A DNA stretch of 64,000 bases from Nematostella vectensis (GCF_932526225.1 NC_064045.1:8558138-8622137); one strand, 5' to 3'. Shown: positions 49,801 to 59,920, counted from the stretch's first letter. Made by a program: numbers and translations. Notes: generated by a model from the letters alone, not told the origin.

Positions 49801-52800
49801 GGGGTATTGTGATGGTACTATAGCCAGGAGATATTCTGTGATGGTACTATAGCCAGAGAATATTCTGTGATGGTACTATAGCCATGAGATATTCCATGAT
49901 TGTACTATAGCCAGGAGATATTCTGTGATGGTACTATAGCCAGGAGATATTCTGTGATGGTACTATAGCCAGGAGATATTCTGTGATGGTACTATAGCCA
50001 GGAGATATTCTGTGATGGTACTATAGCCAGGAGATATTCTGTGATGGTACTATAGCCAGGAGATATTCTGTGATGGTACTATAGCCAGGGGGTATTCTGT
50101 GATGGTACTATAGCCAGGGGATATTCTGTGATGGTACTATAGCCAGGAGATATTCTGTGATGGTACTATAGCCAGGAGATATTCCGTGATGGTACTATAC
50201 CCAGGAGCTATTCCATGATTGTACTATAGCTAGGAGATATTCCGTGATGGTACTATACCCAGGAGCTATTCCATGATGGTACTATAGCCAGGAGGTATTC
50301 TATGATGGTACTATAGCCAGGAGGTATTCTGTTATGGTACTATAGCCAGGAGATATTCTGTGATGGTTCCAGGTCCACTGCCCCTTCTTCTTTTCACTGT
50401 TTTTTTTAATCCCATGCAGTAATGCTACCTTAGAATGTGCCTTCAACAAGAAATGTCTTATTGCCTTAATGAAAACAGAAAATACAGCTGATTAGAATAT
50501 AGCAACATTCAATGCTGTTGAGTCCATGATTTCTTACATTGAGTTTGTTACAGGGTTTGCAAGCGATGTGTTAGCTAATGGACCAAATCCTCGTCAAGGA
50601 TCCAAGACAGATAATGCTCATCCCCCAATCCATCCCACACAATACACTAATAACTTACAGGTAAGCATTTGACTGTATGTCTGAGGGTCACTTTTCACAA
50701 GTGTACTGTAGATTCTTTATGTTTATTTTATGTCAGTTCACACAAAGACTTTTCAGCATATTTGCACTTATCGATACTTCATTTCTGAAATCTCACTGAC
50801 ATCTCATTAACATCATTTCATATAGTTTTACTTGAGACAGGGTATTGAATGTACAGTATAGGTAAACTTGACTTATACAGTATTTAACAGGTTATTTTAA
50901 ACATACAGTATAAAACAAGGTAAACTTGACTTATTTTTGATAGGGTAATGACAAGAGACTGTATGAGTTCATTGTGCGCCATTTCCTGGCATGCTGTTCT
51001 CAGGTTTGTATTTGATGATTTACTACCTTTGCGAAGGAACTGAAAAAATGATTGTTTTATGTAAATTCTAGTAATGGAAAGGGACTTTTCACAGCCTGTT
51101 TCAACCCCTTTAACTTTCAATCGTAATAATTCATTTTCAAGTAAAAGTTCAAGCTACTGATGCTTTCAATCTTGTTCTGTTGCCTTTATTTTGTAAGCAG
51201 TAATACCTGTTTCTTTCCTTATTTCCGATAAGTTGTCAAACTTGTGTTACCCCGTACAGTATGTCATGTTAGCTTCCAAGTCTTTTAAATAAAGAAAACA
51301 TGTTTTTTAGGATGCGCAAGGACGGGAGACAAGTGTGGAGATTGATATCGCTGGTGAAAAAGTAAGACCCTAATTTCTTAGTTATCCACAAGTGCCTCTA
51401 AACCACGGCATATTTCAGAACTTTAAGAAGGAAATTTTGTTAGATTTAATCTCTTGCCTTGAAAGTATGATATCTTTTTAACCCTTGACATGTCAATGGT
51501 GTATTCCAGTTCACTGCAACAGGCCTGATGATTACAGCTCGTAACTATCTTGATGTGTACCCTTATGACAGGTGGAGCACAAAGGTAAGGGACTTGCATC
51601 ACTCTCTTTTAATAATGTTACACGTATCCATACCAAACACATAAGTACCACATTTGATCCTTGTAGATCATCACTTATATAATTACCCTTGACTTACAGG
51701 TCATCCCGGTTTATGAAACAAACGAAGAGTTCCAGCCAACATCCATTGAGGTGCAGGAAAGGTTTATACATCCCTACATAGCTGCTTGCTCTCTGCGTGT
51801 TCTTATGCTGTATGCTTCGATTGGTCTAAGATCACTGATGAATTTTATAATATGCAAAGGAACCACCAGTCATATCTTAGAACCATATCGAAGTACTGTG
51901 AACAAGGCAGTATATGCCAAAATGTCCGTTTTGATTACAAATCACAGCGTGTCATTCAGTTGTCTTATTCAAATCACCAGACATATGCGCTACACAGACG
52001 AGACATTGTTAATGTTTTGTTGACCTAGTAACTCACAAGGTTTATTTTAATAGGTAAAAGGTTTTATGCCGTGCAAGTGTAGCGGAAATGTTATTGTGAC
52101 TTGGTCCTCTTTTCACCTCCGACTTTCTGTATGCTGTTGATCTAAATAATATTCCAGAAACATTTTTTGGTTTGATTGTGAGGTGTAACATCTATAATGT
52201 ATAGGAAGTTTTCTACCCCCAAAATATGATGCTAGGATTACTTGTTGTAGATGGTTGATGGGGAGACCACCCCTCCCCCTCTCCTGACGGAGGCAGACCT
52301 AATTGCACTGATGGAAAAACATGGAATAGGTAAGGACCAAAACCTTATTTGCAAAGGATGAGACACGTTTTTACTCAGAAAGTCTTTAAATGAATCATAT
52401 GCAAAGGATCTAGTTTGTTTTCTCAAGCTATGAGTAAATGGCAGCCTTTACCAGAATCCAAAACCACTATAATTTTCAATCGATTTCTATCCACTGAACG
52501 GGAGACGTTTAAACCGCCACATTGTATTTATTTGAAAGATGTAAAGTCATTTATTATACCTGAATGGTTATTGTGCCTATTCCACACGATTTTGATTGTT
52601 TTCAAGCCTACTTGACACAATAAAAGATAACAATTACTTTCAAGCGTACAAGTGCCCCTTTCATAAAATTCTTACTGCAATCTCAGGCACTGACGCCACC
52701 CATGCAGACCACATAGAAACCATCAAGAGCCGCTCATATGTCGGTGTGCAAGGAGATGGCACGTTTCTACCAGGACAACTTGGAATGGGACTTGTGGAAG

Positions 52801-55800
52801 GTACGGATTGACAAGGCTTTAGATTTTTACATCCAAGGAAAAGAGTCAGTTATGTATAGTAGGCCTATTTGTTCCAGATTTTTGCGGCGAATATAAGGTA
52901 AAAGTCTTATCTCTCTTCTTGACAGGGCTTACTTAATCTTCATTCCACTTTACTATCATCCCATACTTTACCTTCCTGTTTACAACATAAACGTTTTGAC
53001 CTCTGTTCAGCGTACGACTTATCCATTCTATTTGTACATTAATTATAACTTATTCTAGGCTATGATCTTATGCACTTTGAGTTTTCCAAGCCAAAACTTC
53101 GCTCTGGACTTGAAGCAGATTTGAAGAGGTGTGTACAGATAATTATGTTTTTCCATCCCAATTGCCCTTTACTTATAAGTATCCTTTGCCTCAAGCACTC
53201 ACCCAGATTGTGCAAAGCGTCCAATTCTTGGAGCACCAAGTTACTGTCAAATAATCCAAACTCATTGCCAGACAGTATGAGGTCTTTGCCAAATAGTATG
53301 AGGTCACTGCCAGATAGTTTGAGGCAATTTCCAGATAGTGTGAGGCAATTTCCAGATGGTGTGAGGCAATTGCCAGACAGTCTGAGATCATTGCCAGGGT
53401 AGTGTGAGGTCAGTGCCAGGGTGGTGTGAGGTCACTGCCAGATAGTGTGAGGTCTTTGCCAGATAGTATGAGGTCATTCCCAGATAGTTTAAAGTCACTA
53501 GCAGAAAGTGCGAGGTCATTCCCAGATAGTTTGAAGTCACTAGCAGAAAGTGTGAGGTCATTTCCAGATAGTGTGAAGTCACTGCCACATAGTCTGAGAT
53601 CATTGCCAGATAGTCTGAGATCATTGCCAGATAGTGTGAGGTCACTGCCAGATAGTGTGAGGTCACTGCCAGATTGTGTGAGGTCATTGCCAGATAGTCT
53701 GATATCATTGCCGGATATTGTAAGGTCACTGCCAGATAGTCTGAGATCATTGCCAGATAGTGTGAGATCATTGCCAGGGTAGTGTGAGGTCATTGCCAGA
53801 TAGTGTGAGGTCACTGCCAGATAGTGTGAGGTCATTGCCAGATAGTGTGAGGTCATTGCCAGATAGTCTGAGGTCATTGCCAGATAGTGTGAGGTCATTG
53901 CCAGATATTGTGAGGTCATTGCCAGATAGTGTGAGGTCACTGCCAGATAGTCTGAGATCATTGCTAGATAGTGTGAAGCCATTACCAGAAAGTGTGAAGT
54001 TAGTGCCAGGTATAGTTACTATCAGACCGTGTTATCGCCTGCAGCAATGGTTTACAGACTATTCAAAGCTGACCATTAATAATAGCTTATCATATAATCT
54101 TTGATTTACAGAATTTGTGATGGAACGAAAAGTGGTGCAGGTATGTTTCGTTTTGTTCACCTTTACATTGCTTACAGCTCTTAGCAGCCGCCTGCATAAA
54201 AAGCCGCAACATATCTATTGTTACATATGTCCTTTGTTTCCTGTTCTTTTGGTTGCAATACTTTGTCTTCAATTCTCCATGTTGTTAATCTTGTTTATAT
54301 CCATTGCGGCGCACTTCTACATTGTAGTGGTAGTCCATTTTTTTGATGTTACGATTTATTATTTACTTTGTAGTTATGTTTTTAATCGCCATTACTTTCA
54401 TTGCAATTGGTAGTCGTGCTTCGTGAACAAATTGCCAAATACAAAGAGAACTTCATCCAAGCGGCGCAAGAGGTAAGTCTTATTTGCAAGCCCATGTTTT
54501 TTACATCTTTTTTAACGAAATTCAAGTACTGAAGTCCTCCAATACCCCCTTCCTACCCCTCTCCCCGATCTTTAAAACTCATGTGCCTTGATTTGTACTA
54601 AAACTATAAGTTAGGAAAGAGATCAGAAAAGTCTGACCACAAGATGCCATGAAAAATTGTTATGAAATCGGGATTTCAAATGTGAATGTTCAGAACTTAA
54701 CTGATACTGTAAATGCGCTATATAAGTACTATATATTTATTTTAAAGGGCTTTTTTTCTGTCTGGTATGTTAACAGTTAAGATATTTATGTCCTCTTCGT
54801 AGGCGATAAAGCTTGACCAAGCGTTGTCCAACTACTTTGGTGACCCAGCGGATTTTATCGAACAAGGTAAGTGGTCCTTCTCCTACACTGCATCGCGCGC
54901 TCTGATTGGTCATGGGTCCATATGTTATCAGAGGACACACGCTTGCTTGGCTTCAGCGCCCTCTCCAAAACTTGATAGTAACATAGGAAAACATTTTCTT
55001 GGTTGTATAAAACAAATAGACCTCATTTTTTTGTGCGTCTGTCATTTTTTGCAATGTCACGTTTCTGACTTCTGTTTTTCCAATATTATGTCCTCCTGTT
55101 TTGTTTTTTGATGTCACGTTTCTTACTTCTGTTTTGTGATATCAATATTATTACTCCTGTTTTGTTTTGTGATGTCACGTTTCTTACTTCTGTTTTGTGA
55201 TATCACGTTTCTAACTTCTGTTTTTGTGATGTCAAGTTTCAGACTTCTGTTTTCTTGATTATTGTAGAGCTTGATCCATTAGCTGCTGATCCGATAGTTC
55301 GGCCTTGTCCGAGATGCGAACAGCACCAAATGACACTACGGAAAACCAAGGAGGGAAGGCAAGTAAAATTATCATTGTCGTTGTTGTATTCCATATTAAT
55401 TCCATTGGTCGCTCAGCATATTTCGGTAAAGTGAGCTGAATTACAAATAATTAAGGGGGCATGCGATAGTTGACTCGCACTAGCTAATTAGGTGAATTTT
55501 CTACACAGAACTGACTGCGCCCGTCACACCAGAGAAATACGAAAAAAGTAAAATATTTGAATTAAATTAGCCATTTCTGACAAAGAAACTTTCTGGCTTA
55601 TACTTAAGCGCCTAATAAGTCGTCTGTCCTCCATCCTTCTTACCTAATTACCTTTAGCTCAATCCTCTTTACCTAATTCTCTTTAGCCCAATCCTTATTC
55701 AACATCTTATTTTGTCTTTAGCTATATGATAGGCTGCCAGGGTTTCCCACAATGCCGTGCGTCCATCTTCCTTCCCAAGTCTGTTCTTGCACTAACTGTG

Positions 55801-58800
55801 GACGAGTCTGTGTGTCCTGTGTGCCGACCGCGAGATGTGCACATGCTTAGATTCACATTCAAGAGAGGCTCCGTACCACCCATGACTCCATTACAGTATG
55901 TATTCATCACCCTGTACCACCCATAATACCAAGACAGTATGTACACATCAATCTGTACCACCCATGATACCATGACAGTATGTATACATCACCCTGTACC
56001 ACCCATGATACTCTGACAGTATGTATACATCACTCTGACCACCCATGATACCATTACAGTATGTATACATCACTCTGTACCACCCATGATACCATGACAG
56101 TATGTATACATCACCCTGTACCACCCATGATACTCTGACAGTATGTATACATCACTCTGTACCACCCATGATACCATTACAGTATGTATACATCACTCTG
56201 TACCACCCATGATACCATTACAGTATGTATACATCACCCTATACCACCCATGATACCATTACAGTATGTATACATCACCCTGTACCACCCATGATACCAT
56301 AACAGTATGTAAACATCACTCCGTACCACCCATGATACCATTACAGTATGTATACATCACTCCGTACCACCCATGATACCATTACAGTATGTAATTTTAT
56401 GTGATTGTATGACACGTTTCCTGTGATTTTGTGAACGTCATGACGTTTTTTTGTGATTGCAGGAAAGACGTTTTTGTCGTGTGATTGTGTGACGTTTTTG
56501 TCATGTGATTGTGGGCCTTTTTTATTGATTATGTCAGGTACGTTGGGTGCATCGGCGGGTGTGATGAGATGCTTACGGAAACCCTCGATATCAAGGACAT
56601 TAGCCGTGTTGTGCAGAACAACAGACAGATGCAGCAAGGTATTGTGAACTGAATAACACGACCTACAACTACTTTAGGCTTCTGACCATGGTTCTGATTA
56701 CAGTTAGAGGTAATACAAGAGGGTCACAACCTTCGCGAGGTCAGAGTAGGGGGCGAAGCCAGTCAAGCCAGTTTGGAGCAAGTCAAACCAGTGCCTCAGG
56801 ACGAGGCAGGGGGAGAGGAACCCGCACAACCGGATCAAACCAGTCAAGCCGGTTTAATGCTAGTCAAACTAGTCCACTTACTGATGGATTCAGTGGAAAT
56901 GTTTCATGGGGACAGAATACAAACCGGTTTGGTTCTTCTCAGACCAATTCGTCCAGTTCTGCTGGGAATTTGAGTACAACAGTCGACTCAGGGATGTTTT
57001 CACCGAATGGGATGTCTTCATTCAACTCAAATAACAAGTGAGTGTAAAGTGAGCGAGAACCACCCAGAGGCAGCATCCTGCTTCAATATAACATTCCATT
57101 GGTACGTCTTGTTAGCTACTCTAATTAAGATTAAACTCATCGCCTGATAAGTTAGTCTTGTTAGCTACTCTAATTATCATGAAGTATTCACAGGTTTGTG
57201 CATTGTTTTATTCCAAGTTCCAGAGGATTCTGGCTGGTATGCGCATGAAATTTTTATGATACAGTTATTATGTTTGTTACAGTGACGAAAATGCTATTGT
57301 GTGTACCTGTGGTAACGCTGCTATTCAACTGACGGTCAGGAAGGACGGTCCCAATCAAGGTAATTGTCGATCACTTAGAGCCGGCTGACTATGAAAGTCT
57401 GTCCATCCTTATGCCCCTATTAACACAATGCGTTACACACCTTGCATGCCTTGCATCTTGTTGTATTCTGTAGGAGGTCAGTTCTACAAATACCATGTGA
57501 TTCTTGTTGTATTTTGTTGGGCGTCCGTTCTACAAATGCCATGTGATTCCATAGTCGTGAATATTGTCGTATTCTGTCGGGTGTATTGTCCCAACTATAT
57601 AAGCGTTATACATATATATACGTTATGTGCCTCTTGCTTAATTCTGTAGGCCGTCAGTTCTACAAATGTTCCCAGCGGGAAGGCGGCTGCGATTTCTTCC
57701 TTTGGGCAGACGCTAACGGACCGTTACCCAGCACTCCTCGACCAACCCTGTGGTCCTCGACCAATGGATCATCTTCTTGGAATGATTCAGGTAAGCGCTT
57801 GGATCACGTGTTCATCTCGTTACTTCTGGTAAAACCACGGGCTTATCGCAAAACTCACGTTATTTCCGGTAGAACCATGTATTTATTGTTGAAATGACGT
57901 TACTTCCGTTAGAGCAATGCGTTTATCGCTGAAGTTGCAATACTTCTGGTACACCCATGTGACACGTTACTTTGAAAAGAGGCTGATATGGGTATCTTTA
58001 CAGGTTTCGGTGGTTCTGGTGGAAACTCACAAAGGTCAGTTCCGTCACACAATCGCATCAGTACGGTCATTAAATCTCAACAGTATCGTCACGCAATCCA
58101 TCAATACCGTCAAACAGTCTCTCCAGAACCGTCACAAAATCTCATCAGTACCGTGACACAATCTCAGCAGTACCGTGACGCAATCTCATTAATACCGTCA
58201 CACAATTTCATCAGTGCTATCACACAATCCCATCAGTACCGTGGCACAATCTCATCACAACCGTCACGCAATCCATCAAAACCGTCAAACAATCTCTTCA
58301 GTACCGTTACACAATCTCATCAGTACCGTCACGCAATCTCATCAGTGCCGTCACACAATCTCATCAGTACCGTCTTAAATGCCAACATCTCATCAGCGGA
58401 CACTTCTGAATGTGAAAAAGGCATCTTTTGGTGAAATGACCATGGTCTTTGTAGTCTATACAGAAATGTGTTAGAAATACAGGGATTCATAATAGTGTTT
58501 TCTTGATGCTTCTAGCATCGGTGATGAACTTGTGTGTAACTGTCGGCAGCCAGCTGTAAGGTAAGGGTTTATTTTTAAATCAGCCCCCGTATGTATACCC
58601 CACCCCCATTTTGGTGCTCAAAAGTTATTTTTGAGGAACGGGCTTGGATTAGATTATGATTATTAGGATGGAAGATTTGTCATGTTCAGTGGAGAAGAAA
58701 CCACGTGACTTTTTGGATGGCAAACTCGCGCACGCTCCGTCCTTTGCCGGCAAAATAACAACAAAACGGAACTTATTCAGCGCTTACGAATAAACCCAGA

Positions 58801-59442
58801 AAGGGCTTTGTGTCAGAAAGGGCTCATTTTCATCGAAAGAATTTATTTCTCGTTCGACGGGTGCAGCCATTTCTGTGTTATTTGTTACTTAAAAAGTTAC
58901 ATGTTTTAGTGCATGTCGCCTTTATTTACATATTAAAAGTAAAATGTTCGCTTTTAAAGCCGAACTGTCAACAAAGATGGTCCAAACAAGGGTCGCCCCT
59001 TCTACTCCTGCAGTAAACCGATCGGCCAAAGCTGTGGCTTCTTCAAATGGGCCGACCAGGACGAGGACGGGACAGGGCGTGGCATGTCACGAGGGGGCAG
59101 TAGAGGGGGGACAGGCGGAGCGGCCCGGGGAGGCGCTGGAGGAGGCGGAAGGAAGAGGAAACGATGCGGGAATTGTCACCAGGAAGGTACGATGTTGTAC
59201 AATGTGGCGATTGCTATTAGTATAGTTCCGTTATTTGGGGATTTCTAAATACAGATCAACACTGTGATGATACAAGTATCTAAAATCATAACCTAGAAAT
59301 ATTTATAGGTTTTTTACTCGTTTATAGAGAACATCCCTGTTTGTTTAGGGTACTAGTACTGCAGTTCATTGTTCTGTTATTCCTTAAATGAATTTGCTTG
59401 TTTTTAGGTCACACCAAGAGAACATGTCCCGTGAATCGGTGA
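31888..59442 (+). CDS. TOP3A: DNA topoisomerase III alpha (type IA)
   Basis: Thirty-five exons join in phase (1028 codons; human 1001): 31888-31968, 32447-32506, 32719-32792, 32965-33040, 33562-33670, 34220-34271, 34412-34503, 34869-34990, 40087-40135, 40984-41029, 41416-41470, 41550-41624, 41696-41778, 48318-48415, 50554-50660, 50944-51003, 51311-51361, 51510-51584, 51700-51750, 52251-52329, 52687-52800, 53059-53128, 54112-54140, 54414-54472, 54803-54866, 55268-55358, 55722-55895, 56538-56638, 56704-57037, 57283-57359, 57650-57790, 58004-58034, 58516-58560, 58960-59186, 59408-59442. The Toprim domain has E8 ([10 protein letters not shown]) and D115-C-D117-R-E119. Catalytic tyrosine is Y329 in SYPRTET. 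C4 zinc fingers (~624 on), an RG/SQ-rich linker (~733-844), two GRF fingers and a CCHC knuckle (~1008-1021) follow. With BLM and RMI it dissolves double Holliday junctions. A stop at 31846 rules out an in-frame mitochondrial presequence. Intron 26 has a GC donor. Confidence 0.96.
33395..33561 (+). repeat. TOP3A: Tandem repeat running into the exon 5 acceptor of TOP3A
   Basis: Four copies of a ~43-bp unit containing CTGTAGTCTTTCTAGTCATG, then CCACCTAGTTATTCACAG. The last, diverged copy ends CTAGTCATAACGTAGTGTTT then ATTGCAG, which is the true acceptor before 33562. The units thus carry polypyrimidine-like and CACAG ends. Confidence 0.75.
33655..33960 (+). repeat. TOP3A: ~36-bp minisatellite seeded at the TOP3A exon 5 donor
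   Basis: Exon 5 ends TATGCACTAAAG|GTACCTTT. About eight diverged copies follow in which TTGCACTAAAGGTACCTA, then ATGACCAGGCATAC, recurs, for example near 33738, 33783, 33822 and 33900. Both the exon tail (CACTAAAG) and the donor (GTACCT) are inside the unit. Confidence 0.85.
34504..34868 (+). repeat. TOP3A: GAT/GGT-rich low-complexity intron 7 of TOP3A
   Basis: Irregular GATGATGG, GATGGTGACGG and GTGGTAATG strings, most likely decayed microsatellite. No exon. Confidence 0.6.
35081..35305. mobile_element. MITE, family A copy 2, in TOP3A intron 8
   Basis: CGACTTTTTGGGTGGCAAAC at the left and GATTTTGCCACTCAAAAAGT at the right are inverted repeats. The interior (AATAACAACAACAAATGGCG, ATTCAGTGCTTACGAATCAG) matches copies at 3118 and 58701. 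Confidence 0.65.
35622..39985 (+). repeat. TOP3A: 23-bp minisatellite, about 190 copies, TOP3A intron 8
   Basis: The unit is CACCTCATCTAGGGGTACTT plus GTG. Variants are mainly CAC/CGC/TTC/CTC at the junction. A shortened form, GTACTTCATCTAGGGG, recurs in clusters. Rare markers (GTGCTCCTC at ~36131 and ~36961) show that a block of the array duplicated over ~830 bp. The left end follows 630 bp of ordinary intron that includes a MITE. The right end breaks at CACCTTTGTTGGC, 100 bp before exon 9. Not coding: 23 is not a multiple of 3. Confidence 0.97.
40249..40925 (+). repeat. TOP3A: (GGTCAT/GGTGAC/GGTGAT)n hexanucleotide array, TOP3A intron 9
   Basis: About 112 hexamers, interleaving GGTCAT, GGTGAT and GGTGAC in blocks that repeat at longer periods. 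Both strands stay open (MVMVTV one way, MTMTVT the other) only because the period is 6. Flanking sequence TCTGTTTTGTAAATAT occurs on both sides, at about 40226 and 40930, as a direct repeat. Confidence 0.97.
42200..48105 (+). repeat. TOP3A: 36-bp minisatellite, about 164 copies, TOP3A intron 13
   Basis: The unit is ACCAGACATACCATGCACAC followed by CAGACAAACCACATAA. Variable positions are GACAAA/GACGAA and CACATA/CATATA/CACCTA. The first ~300 bases are decayed copies. Near 44.3-45.5 kb the variant pattern repeats every ~432 bp (12 units), a higher-order repeat. Five of six frames lack stops over kilobases, but the predicted peptides are pure 12-residue repeats. The array sits between exons 13 and 14, and spliced TOP3A is intact without it. 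Confidence 0.97.
48428..50370 (+). repeat. TOP3A: 29-bp minisatellite, about 67 copies, TOP3A intron 14
   Basis: The unit is GATATTCTGTGATGGTACTA plus TAGCCAGGA, beginning ~12 bases after the exon 14 donor. A distinctive run of variants (GATGATACTATAG, then ACTACACAGGAG, then GGTAAGCCAGG) occurs at ~48813 and again at ~49301, revealing a 488-bp higher-order duplication. The right end degenerates before 50370. Confidence 0.96.
53265..54020 (+). repeat. TOP3A: 21-bp minisatellite, about 35 copies, TOP3A intron 22
   Basis: The unit is TGCCAGATAGTGTGAGGTCA plus T, with TCTGAGATCAT variants. The 21-base period leaves open frames on both strands (SLPDSVR one way, DYLAMTS the other) that are artefacts. 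Two GCCAGGGTAGTG deletion variants mark sub-blocks. It lies between exons 22 and 23, ending ~90 bp before the acceptor. Confidence 0.95.
55055..55265 (+). repeat. TOP3A: ~38-bp repeat upstream of the TOP3A exon 26 acceptor
   Basis: Five or six copies of GTGATGTCACGTTTCTTACT then TCTGTTTT, the last running into the polypyrimidine tract just before TTGTAG|AGCTT. Confidence 0.75.
55875..56395 (+). repeat. TOP3A: 41-bp minisatellite seeded at the TOP3A exon 27 donor
   Basis: Exon 27 ends CCACCCATGACTCCATTACA|GTATGT. It is followed by ~11 copies of ACCACCCATGATACCATTAC, AGTATGTATACATCACTCTG, T. Each copy contains about 20 bases of exon tail plus the 5' splice site. The homologous reading frame uses the first junction, as it must to reach the [10 protein letters not shown] exon at 56538. 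Confidence 0.93.
57464..57665 (+). repeat. TOP3A: Degenerate copies of the TOP3A exon 31 acceptor and exon start
   Basis: The true junction ATTCTGTAG|GCCGTCAGTTCTACAAATG (57650) is preceded by similar segments. ATTCTGTAGGAGGTCAGTTC then TACAAATACC is at 57467, and ATTTTGTTGGGCGTCCGTTC then TACAAATGCC is at 57511. A shorter ATTCTGTCGGGTGTATTGTC lies near 57569. Only the first keeps AG. Confidence 0.7.
57800..57980 (+). repeat. TOP3A: Degenerate ~45-bp repeats in TOP3A intron 31
   Basis: Four drifted copies of CGTTACTTCTGGTAAAACCA then CGGGCTTATCGC follow the exon 31 donor. Confidence 0.55.
58034..58385 (+). repeat. TOP3A: 22-bp minisatellite starting at the TOP3A exon 32 donor
   Basis: About 16 copies of CAGTACCGTCACACAATCTC plus AT. 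The first unit starts inside the donor: CACAAAG|GTCAGTTCCGTCACACAA. The unit therefore includes donor positions +3 onward. Confidence 0.88.
58701..58905. mobile_element. MITE, family A copy 3, in TOP3A intron 33
   Basis: CGTGACTTTTTGGATGGCAA at the left and ACTTAAAAAGTTACATG at the right are diverged inverted ends. The interior AACAACAAAACGGAACTTAT and AGAAAGGGCTCATTTTCATC match copies 1 and 2. Confidence 0.55.
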
Positions 59443-59694
59443 CCCAAGATTTTAAAGTTGTATAGAATTGAAACATGTATGTGTATTACAGATGTATATA
59501 TATGCAAATATACTACTCTAATCGACTGATTGTTTGAGAATTGTTTTATCTTTTGAATGATCATTTTTATACCGATCTTCTATCACACACTTTCCTCAGA
59601 CTGAGAAGAGCTGTTTAAATAGGCGTTTACTGAATGATACCATGATCACCTCGGATTCTTTTGTATTCTGAGAGACGATTACTAACGAAATTTC

Positions 59695-59920
59695 CTCGAA
59701 AACAATAGATGGTCCTTAATTTCACTCATGCATTAATGATGAGGGAGATTTAGTTTCTAAATTTCCCTTATGTATTAATGATAGGGGCATTTAGTTTTTA
59801 AATTTCCCTCATACATTAATAATTAGGGAAATTTAGAAAAAGACAAAAGAATCTTTTGTCTTCTAAATTTCCCTCTACATCAGTGCATGAAAGAAATTTA
59901 GAACCAAGATACCTCTTCTA
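59695..59920. repeat. Tandem palindromic units between TOP3A and the TRPA-like gene
   Basis: Three units of ~47 bp each combine CTAAATTTCCCTTATGTATT with a near reverse complement, AATGATGAGGGAGATTTAG. Next comes an exact 21-base palindrome in two halves, AGACAAAAGA and TCTTTTGTCT, about a central base. Probably a MITE or its tandem derivative. Confidence 0.55.

Noticed and set aside
51751-52028. 90-codon ORF after TOP3A exon 19
   Set aside because: It begins in the intron after the GTGCAG donor. The homologous sequence continues in the exon at 52251 ([18 protein letters not shown]).
53191-54104. ORFs reading SLPDSVR and [11 protein letters not shown] repeats
   Set aside because: Artefacts of the 21-bp minisatellite in TOP3A intron 22. 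Only the exons at 53059-53128 and 54112-54140 are coding.
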